A DNA stretch of 64,000 nucleotides, from contig NMRA01000005.1 in assembly GCA_002633005.1 (NCBI GenBank), positions 2,085,476-2,149,475 on the forward strand, written 5' to 3'. The position numbers and the translations under genes were made by a program. Under the pieces are notes generated by a model that was given only the letters and a program-made list of their open reading frames with translations, searched no databases and was not told the DNA's origin. The number at the start of each line of letters is the position of its first letter. Within the stretch, counting starts at the first letter, position 1. Source of the stretch: Phoronis australis (lineage: Eukaryota; Phoronida; Phoronidae). Of this stretch, positions 38,401-53,400 are shown piece by piece.

Positions 38401-41400
38401 CAAACCATGGCTGTCACATGACTTCATACCTTACGTCATCAGGGTTTTGCCAACGGGTTTGGTAAGTTGTGTTATGATATATTATGTAGTCTTGTGAGTG
38501 TTTTTTTGACAACATGTTTTTAAAAAGTTGGTGAAAATGTGTCAGAATGAAAATGAACGCAGTTGTGTGGAGCATAGAGACTTGTCTGGAAGAACTTCAA
38601 TACATGTAACTAAGTGTTTAAGCCAAAAATAATCTGGCAAAATTTCCCCGTTCCCTCGTCTTAAGCCAGAAGGGTTATGCCTTTCAACTCCTCTGTGAAC
38701 TCTGCTTGCGTTCAGTCACCCTTATTTTTGTAGTGTACTGGATTATTGATTTCGAACATGAAGAATACAAATCTGGTGACTGCCTTAGTAAACGCTATCC
38801 AGTGTTTCCCTTGGGTTTCTAAAGGAGCGTGGTGGTGAATGGCCAAAACGGGATGCAAAGCCCTTTGATGCATGCAAGTATGGGAAGTGGGATCCCTCTA
38901 TTGCGTGGGTTTCTAAAAGAGCATGGTGGTGAATGGTTGCAGTGGATGCGGAACCCCGCGCCTCGGGAAAAATTGAAAAACTAGATGTAATTTGGTGCAG
39001 TCTAGTGCATTCTAAATGTGTACTCATCATAGGCAGGACCTTAACCAGAGCATCATCCACTACGTGATGTACATAGAACGAAAACAAATTTTTAAGCATA
39101 ATAAAGTAATATGTACGTATAACAAAATTTCGGTTAATACCGTCTTGCTTAACATAAATCAGTTGGATCAGCGTTAGCTAGCATAGCAGACAATGNAACG
39201 CAGTTGTGTGGAGCATAGAGACTTGTCTGGAAGAACTTCAATACATGTAACTAAGTGTTTAAGCCAAAAATAATCTGGCAAAATTTCCCCGTTCCCTCGT
39301 CTTAAGCCAGAAGGGTTATGCCTTTCAACTCCTCTGTGAACTCTGCTTGCGTTCAGTCACCCTTATTTTTGTAGTGTACTGGATTATTGATTTCGAACAT
39401 GAAGAATACAAATCTGGTGACTGGCTTAGTAAACGCTATCCAGTGTTTCCCTTGGGTTTCTAAAGGAGCGTGGTGGTGAATGGCCAAAACGGGATGTAAA
39501 GCCCTTTGATGCATGCAAGTATGGGAAGTGGGATCCCTCTATTGCATGGGTTTCTAAAGGAGCATGGTGGTGAATGGCCAAAATGGGATGCAAAGCCCTT
39601 TGCCGCATGCAAGTGTAGGAGGTGGGATACCCCTATTGCTTGGGTTTCAAAAGGAACATGGTGGTGAATGGTTGCAGTGGATGCGGAACCCCGCGCCTCG
39701 GGAAAAATTGAAAAACTAGATGTAATTTGGTGCAGTCTAGTGCATTCTAAATGTGTACTCATCATAGGCAGGACCTTAACCTGAGCATCATCCACTACGT
39801 GATGTACATAGAACGAAAACAAATTTTTAAGCATAATAAAGTAATATGTATAACAAAATTTTGGTTAATACCGTCTTGCTTAACATAAATCAGTTGGATC
39901 AGCGTTAGCTAGCATAGCAGACAATGTATGATCCAGCTACGAAATATAATAAAACAGAGGGGGAACTCAAAATCCGATTTGATATGTTTCCCATTCGATC
40001 CACAAACCAAGAAAGTAACCACGCGACTTGTGCGTATTCATTTATTACGAGTGATTATTGTTATTACTAGTGATTATTATTATTACTAGTGATTATTATT
40101 ATTACTAGTGATTATTATTATTACTAGTGATTATTATTATTACTAGTGATTATTATTATTACTAGTGATTATTATTATTACTAGTGATTTTTGCATGGCA
40201 GTGAATTTTTCCCCATCACGATTAGGTGTGTGCCAGTTGATTTTGAAATATTTAATATGTATTTGATGGTAAAGAGTAAAGTTTTGTGGTAGCATGTAGC
40301 TGATGTGAGTGTATGACTGCACTGACGGGATGAATCCCTTCTTTGCTGTTCAAGGGAACGTATCAGATTGTCAGGACAGAAATCTTTTCAGACTTGAAAT
40401 CCCTGGGTCTTGTCGTGTCACCTACAGGTGATGTGTGGGAAACTTTGCACGGTTTGACTGATGTTCCAAGACAGTGATCTTACTACAATGCTTTGACCGT
40501 CTCGTTTTTGTAGGAAAGTGTTGCAAAATGGCTAGAAGAAAGGGCAAAAGGCTTAGAAATTTTGGAGAAGGTTGGTAAAGGTTTAACATATTTTGAGTGC
40601 AGTAATAACAGCAGCATCATTGTGTGTACTTAGAGTAGTTATAAACCCATTTCCATCCAAACTTAGATATAGGCTACTTACTCTAAGGTAGTTGGTCTCG
40701 AACTGTTCCTGAGCTATATTGGAAATACTTTCATTGATTCAAAAGAATCTACCTGAAATTTCGTGACCTTTGTCTGAAGAAATAACTCACTGTCTGTTCT
40801 TCACTAGCCCAGAGATCACATCTAAACTGAGTAAGGAACAAGGCAAGATCAATTTTGTAGCAGTAAGTGGTCTTCATTAAAACTTGTTTTTTCTGACAGA
40901 AAACACGAGCTTAATGCCGCTTTATTTGAGATTTTCCTATTTTTTGTTTTCAAAGTCCTTGATGACTGTACCCAAGTTCTTATTATAACTGAAAGCCACT
41001 GTAAGGCATGCTCTGGTGTCAATATCAAGTTTCGTCACAGACGTATTTGCACCTCCAGTGCAATGTCACTGCATTCCTATCCTTTATTTGACTGTACCAA
41101 AACTGATTTTACTACGGTTATGTGGGACCTTATCTACTAGTCTGTGTATTCAGTTAAATATTAATATATACAAGACTTTAGTACAATTGAACTCAAGAAA
41201 TGCATATATTTTCTGAAAGCAAAAAGCCTGTGGAATCTGATTTTTAACTTCATGGTACCAATATGCCGTTGATTGGGGTCACATGACTATATATCTTTTT
41301 AGTGCAGTTTAGCAAAGCAGAAGGGTGCAATTTTATCAAAACGTTCGTTTGATACACATGTTTAAAATGTAATCTCAAAAAATGTTACAATTTTCTAAGT

Positions 41401-44400
41401 TCACCATATACAACTTTCCATTATTTTATAAAAATTTGTGTTTGAAAATTTCATATGAATGCATTCCCGAAATATGAGGCTCTAAAATAGCCAAATTTGG
41501 GCATTTTTGAGGGGCTTTACATAATCTTAATTAATTCACTGATATCCAACCTGCCTGAAACTAATACACCATGACAAGCCACTTAATGGTCTCCATCTGA
41601 ATCAATAAGGACAATCATGTCAATTTTTTCGCAGCCCAGCAATCATTATTAATTTTGTCTTTAGTTAGTAAGGAAAATGATGGGACCAATTTTATAACTG
41701 TTTTAACAGTAGGTGGCTTAAATCCGAAGCTTTTAGTTTATTGCCTTTTAACTTCTGAATAAGATCTGTATCAGATGCCACGCAAAAGTTCATTCTTTTG
41801 GATTATAAGAAAATCCAAAAAGTGTCACATATGAGTAAATGTCTTACATTCCAAGCAGTAATCACAATAGTTTGTCAAGTCTCCTGTCTTCGCTGTGGGC
41901 TGGGGTTGATTTAGTTGTAGCTCTAGTGTGGAAGAATTCTTGTATGTTGTTCTGGTTGGTAGGAGAGATCATTGCCTGGTTCTAGAGAATAATATGACAA
42001 GCATGCGAACGTAATATTTAAATCCCTTTACAGGCTGGCTGGCCTGAGAATGGCCTGTCATTGGCTCAAGTGTTGCAGGATTGTTGTGCATCGTGTAGCC
42101 AAAATATAGGGGACCGAGGACTGTCCACTCCTGCACAGTTTGTGGCTAAGGTTTGTGTTCGGTTAGATTACACACTTTTGTGTTATTATGTTTCAAGTTA
42201 AACAATTTTATCAAAATGAGCTTTGTAATGTATATTATAAGCAAGAAACATCTCACTAAAACATTTTGCTTTTGCATCAACCTCTGAGGTAGTCTTAAGT
42301 CATAGCGCTGAGCATGGAATTAAAAAAAATGTGTTTTAACAACGCCATAACGTCGGAGATTTTGCGTATTGTTGTAGACCCAGAATTCTAAGACTGGTGC
42401 CTTCGGACAACTACAGTTCTTAGTGGCATCTCTGAAAGACCTTCTATGTCTGCACAGACGTTACAACTGCAAACTATCACTGACACAGTATCTGAAGGTT
42501 AGTCTTGGTTATTGCTTCACTTAATGTGTGCTCGTTACTCTTGCCTTCCAAAGTGGCAGTTGCAGGCACTTTTACAATGAAATACACTCTTCAGTGTATG
42601 GTCAGTAGAGTATCATCAAGGAATTAATTGAAAGCATAGTAAGTGAATCCCTTACACAAATTAGTGTCCAGCAGTTCATTTGTTGTCCTGTCAGCTGCTC
42701 TCATGGCCCTGCTGTTCATTTCTTGTCCTGTCATCTGTTCTATGATTCATTGCTCACTGGCATCATGGCATCATGCTGGTTATCTTGTGAACAAGAATGG
42801 ATGCATCTTGTCTTTTATTGCGTGATGAAAGTTTTCTTGTCATATATTTCTTGAATGCACTCCTTTCTCGCTGAGATTTATGTTGGTTTTATTGAGAGTC
42901 ACAGAACATAATATGCACCAATTAAATTCTATGATCTGTCTTACATTGGCTGTATAATTGTATTTAGTACTTTACACACTGTTTTGATTACTGTATGTTT
43001 AGCAAATACTTGCTTTATAGATACTGGGTAGTATTTTTCACATTGTGCCAAGTGACTGAGTGCTTGATTGAACCTAAGTACATGTACATGATATTCTCCA
43101 GGAAACAACAGAAAGCATCACATACCGTATGCTGGACAGAGTGGTGGCTCTGGAGTTGATCCCACAGGTGATCCGAGACGACATCAAACCTTACATGAAG
43201 GAACATGGACTGATGGAAGATAAGATGCTCTTCCAATATGTACAGGTCACTTGAAATATATTCTGCAGATCATCTCACAGGGTGTGCCAAAATTAGTTGA
43301 CTCTATAATTAAAACCTAATAGAGTAAAGAAGGATTTTTAATTGGTGAAATGTTCTTCAAATGCAAATTATGTTTCATCCTTTTTTAGTTATTGATTTGG
43401 AAGTGAATTTGATTGTCTTTTATTGGGGAAGTGTTAATTAAAAATAACAACTCTGGGGGACACTTTGATTCACAGTTAGGGGTCTCTTGTTCTTGATTGA
43501 TGTTTCCACAATGAAAACGTGATGCTCACCCATCCAATTCATTTTGGCAATCCAAAAAGAAATCAAACAAAAGGGATCATTTAGACTAGTAAATACAATT
43601 ATTTCAAGAAAATTAGTTTGTTCTTTGTTCTTTGCTCTATTTGACAGTTATTAGACCTACATATTATCTGTAAGACCATTTTACTGCACCCTGTACTATT
43701 CTGGACATGTATGTCTTCTAATTCTTACCAACGCTCTTTTTAAAGAGTAAATTTTTAAGCTGAGATAAGTGAAACTTAATAACCTTTTCAAAAACAACTT
43801 AGAATTGTCATAAATCTCAGTTTTTTCTGTCCCTGTTTGTTTTAGATTTTGGTTTTCTGAAGTAAGCTGACCACTTGATAGTAAATACTTCAATCTATAG
43901 TTAGCAGTTTGTCCGTTTTATTCCCCTTTTGCTTTTAACTTTGTTGCAATAGGTCCAATCCTCATTTGAAGTTAAAACTTCAGTTATCTTGTTATAATGC
44001 TTGATCAATCACAGTTGACAGTTATTGATCAAGTGATTTATTTGTTTGCTTGCTTTTTGATTGATTGTTCCTGCTGCTACAGGATGTGCTTCAGAGAGCA
44101 GGAAGGACACGGTCTTATGCATCTACGTGGGAGGCAAAGGCCATCACTGTCATCAAGTGTATTCGTGACCCTCAGGTAGTGACTGACCTGTGAACTTTGA
44201 ACTTGCTGGGTGTAAATTACTGATTTTGGAAGGCCGACGTAAATTTGTAGGAAACCTTATTAATGCATGTCTAACTGAGCACAACTTTAAGTTTGTAGTT
44301 GAACTGTCCAAAATTTGTGTCCTCTCGTACGTAATAGCAGAAATGGTAGTAGTGATCTGAGACCGATCAGTCCTATTCAAGAGTTGTTGCTCACAATGAA

Positions 44401-47400
44401 TATTGGACTCCTGTATAGTACTGAGACAAGTCTTTATTGCTACCTCCTAATTATGAGAGGACAGGTATGTGTACGATTTATTTACAAAGTGGTTTTCGAT
44501 TAAACGTCAATTACTGAAGCAGTAAAGTTAATTGAATAATTATCTTGTAAACAGAAATTGATCTCAGTTATTATGAGTTACATTTTTTCATGTTTTACAA
44601 TATTTTTGTGTTTTAGATGAGATTAAGCTGAAAGTTTTACTTCAATATGTAAAGTTGCAGTACCCAAGTTTGACAAATTAAACTGAATTTTTTTATTATG
44701 TTATTCATCTAAACGTCATCGATTCAGGTACAAAAAATTCCCAAAGTTGAATGTCCACGCATCATCATGTCCATGCATTTTCCAACCATGATGACAGGTC
44801 AGAATCTTCTGGGTACATGATTAATTATTAGAGAATGTTGTTTTATTCACCAAGCTATGATCAGTGACTTTAGGGAATTCGATGTATTTGCATGCACCTA
44901 ACTATGCTAACGACAACACTATTTTAATGTAATCTAGGCTGAACAAAGTAAAGTTGTTTTCACTGACAACTTAATGTGAACACCAAAAATTCTGCAAGTA
45001 GGTGACCTTTGCACTAATGATGTACCTCGCGGGCTCACATAGCCTGCATCTTGCTGTGTTATTCCCCACCACCATGTCACGATACTTACTGGACACTAGT
45101 TGGTGATTTTTTTCCAGTACAAATGTGAAGCCATTCTGAAGATGATGACTGGGGCCTTTATCCCGTGGTCCAATCAGATGGAGGTTCTTGTTGAGGAAGG
45201 CTTGTCATTGGACCATCCTCGTGTCAGTGACATCAAGGAGCAGTGTCGGGTCATCGACTTGATGAAGATGTTGACTAAATATGAGCTGAAAAATTTTGTA
45301 CCCGATGCCCACTGTGCACAGGTGAGAACCCAATCTATGGCATGCAGTATGAATTTCTTTTACGTAATTTGTTAATTAATACACGCAAGGTGCGTTGTGC
45401 AGTTTTCAACAATGAAATTGGGACCATACTGGAAGGTAGAAGCTCTACGCTTGACCTGGTGTTCAGCGTGGTCAAGTTATGATCACCTTCTCTTTTTACA
45501 GACCCTTGTGTACTACATTCTAACTCAAGACATGGAGGACTCAATGGTTGATGCTCTCAAGGTCGTGTCAGCGTACAGTCATCTGACTGACATTGAGGCC
45601 TACTGCTTCCGCTTGCGGCAGCTCATTTCAAAGAACAAGGTGAGTTCAGGATATATGAATTTGATTTTGTTGACATACAGGATCGCTGAATGAACTTATG
45701 CTGTGGTGTGAGAGGGGTCAAAGTACATTCATGTAGGCTATGCTATGTGTCAAGAACTTAAGAACATTTTAGAACCTCATAATCACAATGTGCTTTTCTT
45801 TACAACTTATTTTTGACACATTGTACAAAATGCAAAAAGTTCTCAAATTCGGAGATGTGTGGGAATGTCTAGGAATATTATGGAGATGGTTCTTAAATGC
45901 TACAATTGTAAAGCTTTAAAGTCTGCTGAAAAAATAATTTATCGTTGATTTCCTCTCCTACAACCATTAACAACATCATGTTAATCCAGTTGTTTCAGTG
46001 ATGAAATAAGTATATTGCTGTTTGAGTGTGGGGTGGGATGCAAGAATATCTTGATGTTAAAGGAAGGTTCCAAGATGGAGCTGAAAGCTCTGTGCCCTGA
46101 AGAACTAAAGACTTTGAAGAACCTTTTGTAATACTCGATAACATTATTGTTCACTTTCTATTGACCAGATGTCTGAAGTGTACAGCCTGGTCCATTCACT
46201 AGCTGACCAAACAAGACGCGTTGTTGCCAAACGAATTATTGCTCACACCGTTGTCCTGCTGAATGATACAGTAAACTTTGATCCAGAGGTAAGTCTTAAT
46301 CAGAACCTTCAAAAAACACAGTGATGTTTTCTACTTAAGCAAAGTGTGATTAAATTCTTCATTCTGAGCATATGTCCAGTTTGCACAGCTGGTTAAAGCA
46401 TTGAACACTACTTCCCTTAGTGCCCAGATATCACATTTGAACAATGAAGCATCGCATTTGAAATTAATCTAGCTTTGACTGTTTTTTGAATGGTAAAGGT
46501 GGATCAAAGGTAACTAAGTGGTTTTTGTTCTTTTATGAAGAGGTCTGTGCCAAAAATATGAGGTTAATGCGCAGGCTGACACTACCGATTGTGATGCCAA
46601 ATTGACTGTTGTCTAGTACTTTTCATGGTCTTTTTAGCTCCTTAGCTTTTTGTCAGAATTATGGTGCTCTTGATTTTCAAAACAGTTTAAAAAGTTAGAG
46701 CAATATCTGATGATCATAATATTAATTGTTCTTTATTTTTGTAATGCACCCAAATGGCAACATCATTGGTGCCTGGCAGCAACTTTTTTTAATGGACAAA
46801 CTGATTAGATCTTAATGATTCAAGTTGATGTGAGCATTGTCTTCTTTCGTAATATTTTGTCTTTGACACCATTACAAAAGATCTTGTACATACTGACTGC
46901 ACTGCTTCACTGAGACCACTATTGATCTTAGTCTAGGCCCAGTAGACCCCTGTAAGTGCAGCATGCCCTAATAATACTGTGACTATACCATTTATAATTA
47001 TACCTTGATAAACACAATATCTAGGCCACACAGTTGGAGAAGACCCTATACGTACGAGGTGCACTAATAATGCTACGACTGCTACTAGCATACCCCAGCG
47101 ACCCAGATCATGAAGATCTCCAGTCCTTGCATAGTGAACTACGCTTTGTGCAAGAGCTTCAGCAGCAATACGGCGAGTTCATCACGCTGCATTCCTACCG
47201 ATGTGCCGAGTTCAGGAAGAATCTGTTACGGAAACATGTCGAGGCCTTCTTCACTGGAAAAGCTGGTGGGAAAGATAAGAAAGGTGACCAGATGGGAGAG
47301 CGTAAACAGGGCTCCAGTAGCGCCACCTACTGTCGACTGTACAGGTGGGTATAATTTGGCAGGGCCTTTTTTGTCTGTTTTCCCATCCTCGTAGCTTTAA

Positions 47401-50400
47401 TCCATAGCACATCTTTGTTTGCTCATGAACTGTCTCCATTAATTGCTGAGTTTTTCTTCTCCCAGATTTTCTGAAGGGTGTTACGTAACAAATCGTCTGC
47501 AGCTAGATCTCCTGTATGTCTACCAAATACAATGTAAAATGCATGTTGTATGAATCATTTGGTGAATATTAGACATTCAGTCCATAAGTATAGAAAATAA
47601 CCTGATCCTGGGAGTCTTACAGCTCTTTTCTATATGTTGTACGACTTCGTTTTGATAAAATTTGTGCTTAAACTTTAGCTGTAGGAGGTGATTTTTATGC
47701 ATTGTGTCTCAACTCTGCTTATTGAAAATTGTGAACGTTGTTTTTTTCTGTTAATTAATGGTTATTACATTCATTGTCTACCACTTCTGTTCAAAGGTTG
47801 GCCGAAGTATTACAAGTGACCAGTGACACACTGCGTGGTCAGTTGGCAGTAATCGCAGCCACTTCAGGAGAGGTAACCACTGCCATTAAAATTTGTAGGT
47901 GAGTGATATAAATCTTAATTCCGAATTCCACTCATACGAGTTGTTGATTTTCACTACATGATCACTTAAAGATGAAGCTCATAAATATCTGACACTTGAT
48001 AGCTTACATCTCTTCATGTAATAAACTGATAATCAAATTAAAATGGTTTAGAAATTTCAACAAGAAGGCAAAGTTTTCATTTTTTTCACTGATAACTAGT
48101 TTATGTCCTCTTTAGTACAATCCTTCACTTAGGTAAAATAGGTAAAATCTTACTTCATTCGCTTTAAAAAAAAACATTTTGACAAACATACAGCCCAAGT
48201 GGTTTTGAAGTCCGAACAATTGTTGATCCCCTCTCTTGTAAAGGGTGTGGTTTGTTTTCTCAAAACATGAACATTGTGAATGGTTCCTCTCTGGTGCTCT
48301 GCAATTCTTCAAGACTCAACGACTGTGCCGCGTTTAGAACACCTCGATGATAATTGCATGAGACTGAACAGTCCCTTCTTATAGTCAGTTTCAAGTACTT
48401 TAGCAGTCTCATAATATATAGTTGAGAAAACACTACTTCTTGCTATTTATGGATCATCCTACCTCCATCTGTAGAGAGCTGTTTGAGCTTGCTCCATGCC
48501 CAGACACTGCCAAGGTCATCTACAAGGTCGTCCATTCTGTGTGCTCCCTCTACACTAATGAAGACAATCTTGAGAGACTCCATCTTGTGCAAAGATTGCC
48601 TCAATTGTTGCTGGAGCTCGCCAATAATGCTGTCACCATCTGCTCGCCAGGTATTTGTAAACAGCTCCAAGTATTTGGTTTTAAATATTCAGTGCTAACA
48701 AATATTCAGATGTCAAGACTATTTAATATGCAAAAAATTCTTGCTCAAAGTCACCATCAGCTGCATAAGTTTGAGCACTATGTAGTTGTATGATTTTGAT
48801 AGTTGTTCAGGAAATCAAAAGAAACGAAAAAAGTCCAGCTAAACCTTGCTTTAGTGGTTTTCATTTTGTACTCAGTTTGCAGAATTGATGCGATTTTGTG
48901 ACGACATCAAAGGATGGCATCACTTTCCAGGCCTTTTAGAGGTTGAGTGCTGGTTGTTCACATTAAACCCTCAGAATCTTTGATCTATAATAATTTATGA
49001 GGTTGTGTTGTACTTCATTATGACGATAGTGTTCAGGTGTCTTTCTATGTTTTACAAAAATATGATATAACATCATGTTGAATTGCAAACATTTTTAAAT
49101 CTGGTCTGCACGCCACCTATTGGCCACATCACGTGACCGAATTATCATAAGTCTGGAAAGATTTTTGCCCTCGACCGGACCTATCAGACGTACGCTCATT
49201 AAGTCATGTGATGTGGCCAACAGGAGGCGTGCAGACCAGACCTGACTTTGTGATTTATGTTTACGCACTGGTTCAAGATTTAGATAATTATATTGTGTTG
49301 TATTGTTAGTGCATTGTGACTGTCCGTGTACAACTTCACTGGCATTGGAAACAATCTTCATTTGGGTTGAAAATTAAGGGTACTTTTGCTATTTTTTGTA
49401 AAGGGATTATGAAGCACCTAATTTTGGACTGTGTACTTATTTTGGACTAGGGTAAATAATGAAGTTTTAACTAAAGTGAGATATTCATTTGTCAGCACAC
49501 TGCCCTGCAGCAATGTTATCCTAAGCTTTTCTGATAAACAACATTTTTTTGTAAAAACACCATTTCACTATTGTGTGAACAGTTTGTTCATTGCCAGAAG
49601 TTTGTTAGGAAAGTAATGCTCTCGAGCACCTTCATCAAGTCGAATACTATTTATTATTAGCGAAAAGTGTAGTGCTCGTATTAAGTCAAATTTTAATCAA
49701 TAGAAAAGAGATTATATGTGACTTTAAAACTATTGTTTTGAGTAGTCAACAGGATTAGGTGTGAGTGTGCGTGTGTGTGTGTGCGTGTGCGTGTGTGTGT
49801 GTGTGAATTGTTGTCCTTTTGTCAATGTATAAAAAGCTATGAACATAATTATTTATCTGTTGCTACAGATCTGCTGGGTGACTGTCTGGAGTTGTGCAAG
49901 TGTGTCTCTCTGCTGGCGGATGTCAGTTCACAGTGTGAGAGTGGTGACTATGATCATGCTGTACAGGTATGGGATAATGTGTAGTTTTGTTATCCATGTT
50001 ACAGCTGGCAATAACACCATGTTGATGTCAGTTTACAGTGTGAGAGTGGTGACTATGATCATGCTGTACAGGTATGGGATAATGCTTTGTTTTGTTATCC
50101 ATGCCTGATATTGATATCTGGACGGTTTTGACTTCTGTGGAAACCCTAGCCCTTTTTTCATCAGTAGCTCTATATCCGAAGCCCCTTGAATGATCTTTGT
50201 GAAATTTGGCAAATGTATTCCAAATGAACTTGAAAACAGATAGACAAATCTGACTACCACTGTGCCTGCTAGTGGCAATATGATTTTTTACGTTTGCCTC
50301 CAATGGACGTTCCTGTATAGACTTTCATGAAATGTGGCAAATAGTCAGGGAGACTGTGACCTTTTTCCATTTCCATACACAATTAGCGTATTATGTGCCA

Positions 50401-53400
50401 TCTACTGGCACATAACATCCCTCGAATCATACTTTTTGTGGTGCAGTCATGGACATATTTCAACACTTCACGGTGCTCTGGTATCCAAGTGTTTAGAGGT
50501 CAGAAATGTTCATGCAAGCCTTGTTTTTGTCCATTNCAGTTTACAGTGTGAGAGTGGTTACTATGATCATGCTGTACAGGTATGGGATAATGTTTTGTTT
50601 TGTTATCCATGTTACAGCTGGCATTAACACCATGTTGATGTCAGTTTACAGTGTGAGAGTGGTTACTATGATCATGCTGTACAGGTATGGGATAATGTTT
50701 TGTTTTGTTATCCATGTTACAGCTGGCAGTAACACCATGTTGATGTCAGTTTACAGTGTGAGAGTGGTTACTATGATCATGCTGTACAGGTATGGGATAA
50801 TGTTTTGTTTTGTTATCCATGTTACAGCTGGCATTAACACCATGTTGATGTCAGTTTACAGTGTGAGAGTGGTTACTATGATCATGCTGTACAGGTATGG
50901 GATAATGTTTTGTTTTGTTATCCATGTTACAGCTGGCAGTAACACCATGTTGATGTCAGTTTACAGTGTGAGAGTGGTGACTATGATCATGCTGTACAGG
51001 TATGGGATAATGTGTTGTTTTGTTATCCATGCCTGATATTGATATCTGGACGGTTTTGACTTCTGTGGAAACCCTAGCCCTTTTTTGCATCAGTAGCTCT
51101 ATATCCGAAGCCGCTTGCATGATCTTTGTGAAATTTTGCAAATGTATTCCAAATGAACTTGAAAACAGATAGACAAACCTGACAACCACTGTGCCTGCTA
51201 GTGGCAATATAATTTTTTACGTTTGCCTCCAATGGACGTTCCTTTATAGATTTTCATGAAATGGGGCTAATAGTCAGGGAGACGGTGACCTTTTTCCATT
51301 TCCATACACAATTAATGTATTATGCGCCATCTACTGGCATTTTTTGTGATCCCACAAAACATCCCTCGAATCATACTTTTTGTGGTGCAGTCATGGACAT
51401 ATTTCAACACTTCACGTTACTCTGGTATCCAATTTCCAAGTGTTTAGAGGTCAGAAATATTCGTGCAAGCCTTGTTTTCGTCCATTTTCTAGTCGAGTGG
51501 TGACAACTTTGATGCCTCCAAAGTGGACCCATACCGTACCTGGACATTTGACAAATTCTTCAAGGAGGATGGCTTTGTTTTAGATTCTGCAATGGCCCTG
51601 CCAATGATCTGTGAATACACCTTGGCTTGCTTGCCTTCAAGTGGTATGTTGTGGAACACGTGTATTCTTGTAACCTGTGTTTTGTGCAGGAATTTTCAAA
51701 AAATGACAACTTTTACTCATATTATGGAATTATTTCAAAATAAGCCATTTTTGCACTGATATTTTGCTATTTTTCCAGAGGTTTTAGTATCTTTTTTGAA
51801 ACCTGCATTGCATTTCTTTTTGGTTATATTTTGATTCTTCTGCTGAAGCGGTCATAACATCACCTGCACAAGTATAATGTGATTTAATTCTTAAAATGGA
51901 TATAAACCAGCCTTCAGCTGTCAAAGAAACTGATTTTTTATTTATTCTTTATTCTGTGATAAAATTAGTCTCAATTTGTTTTTACCGAGATGAGGAAAAA
52001 ATTCTTGGAAAGGCAAAAACTGACAGTTGGAGACCATGCTTCTTAGATAGAATTACTAGCCGACTTATGGAATCTGGTCTGAAGCAATTATAATGAAACG
52101 TCCGTTTTAAAGTTGAGGAATCATTTCTAATCTAAGGAACAAGATAGTGCCAGATATTTTCTGCATTGAGTGCCCTAAATCAAGGAGTAGTTTCTTGATG
52201 AAAAGTGGATGTATCTAATGGTTTTACCTTGAAGAGTAAAGTGATCCTGATATCAGTGTTACATGGGTGTGTTTAGACTGCTTTATGGTTACACTTCTTG
52301 TCATTCAAGTTACTGAACCTTCATGCCTCCATGGAGACTAATATCACATCTGGGACTACTTTTTGTCCTATCTCAGAGCCAAAAGACTGTCCCTATCTCC
52401 AGTCCAGCCTACAGGGTCTGTCTCTGCAAGATAACAAGTTGCAGGAATCAACAGCAAAGACAACTCAGCTGGAGACTTTGAGTCGGTCGGCCGTGGAGAA
52501 TGTCCAGTTCTACCGGGAGAACAACCAATGTGAACTGGCCTTCAGATTGACCGTTCACACGCTGTGGACACTGCTAGCATACATGACCAAGCAGAATATG
52601 GGTGCACCTGTTGACGAGGTAGTTATGTAGGGTTGTGCTAGGTACCAGACATTCTATGTCTTGTTAGAAGATAAGAACAACATCATGAATTGTTGTATAT
52701 CTTACCTCCCCTTTAATTAAGCAAACCCGGTTTTGGCCTATTCACAGAATTTCCCATCCAATTCTTCGAAACAGAATAATGCTCTGTAACCTTTGACAAT
52801 CTGCTAAACTTTGGAGGAAAGTTTGGAAACTCCTTTCAAAGTCCACTAAACGGGCAAGCGTGACCTACCCTTTTAGCGAGTTCACTGCAACTGTGGGAAA
52901 AGGGCACTCATCAAGGACAATAATATTTAATCTGAGACGTGGGGAGTATGCGTTTTTAGTTGACCGCTGCCTTTGAGTAGGAAGATTGACGCCAATGATG
53001 CATTAGCAGGGGACAGGACGCGGATTGGTTGAAATCATCAAAACTGGGTTTAGTATCCTTCCAAGATGTAATGATTAAAAGTAGTATGATAATCCTGGAG
53101 TTTTCTCCAGACAAGCCCGTGGCGTACATTTAGAAAATATCTAGAGATTAAAAGTCAAATCCAAAGATGTCCCCAGGCTTACACTTGGAAGTGACTTTCG
53201 CTTGTGTGTATCAACGCTCTGGCTGGCTTGAAAATTGATACCACAAATTCATTGCACAACATTGATGATGTATGATTGTTGCTGCAGGTAGAAGATTATT
53301 TTTGAAAATCTATGATTTTGGTGCCCATTTCTTATCAAACTGGAGGAGTTTTAGCGTTCAGTCCTTTAAATTGTTCCCAAATATGTGCCAGGTGAAAAAA

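Larger units (their letters stand above)
49924..51492 (+). repeat. KNTC1: 105-bp tandem units containing the exon-28 3' end and its donor, plus a larger duplication
   Basis: 'cagtt(t/c)acagtgtgagagtgg...gctgtacag|gtatggga' starts at 49924, 50029, 50537, 50642, 50747, 50852 and 50957, at 105-bp spacing within each block. Every copy keeps the last 43 exonic bases and the donor. The 50.09-50.53 kb tail ('gcctgatattgatatctgga' onward) is repeated at 51.03-51.49 kb and belongs to the CTCF-motif repeat family. N at 50536 marks a join. Confidence 0.85.

Noticed and set aside
38785-39834. Minus-strand frames of 60-124 codons (PPRSFRNP repeats)
   Set aside because: Generated by the 94-bp tandem unit within KNTC1 intron 16.
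44729-44797. Exon-like segment (gattcag acceptor, [12 protein letters not shown], gtcaga donor) between KNTC1 exons 21 and 22
   Set aside because: Exons 21 and 22 already match the family without a gap, and inserting this segment would shift exon 22 into a stop.
46069-46131. Reading [15 protein letters not shown] before KNTC1 exon 24
   Set aside because: No acceptor-donor pair in phase, and exons 23 and 24 join cleanly without it.
50506-51036. 176-codon open frame of a 35-residue repeat
   Set aside because: It is the off-frame reading of the 105-bp array; the unit is a multiple of three and lacks a stop in that frame.
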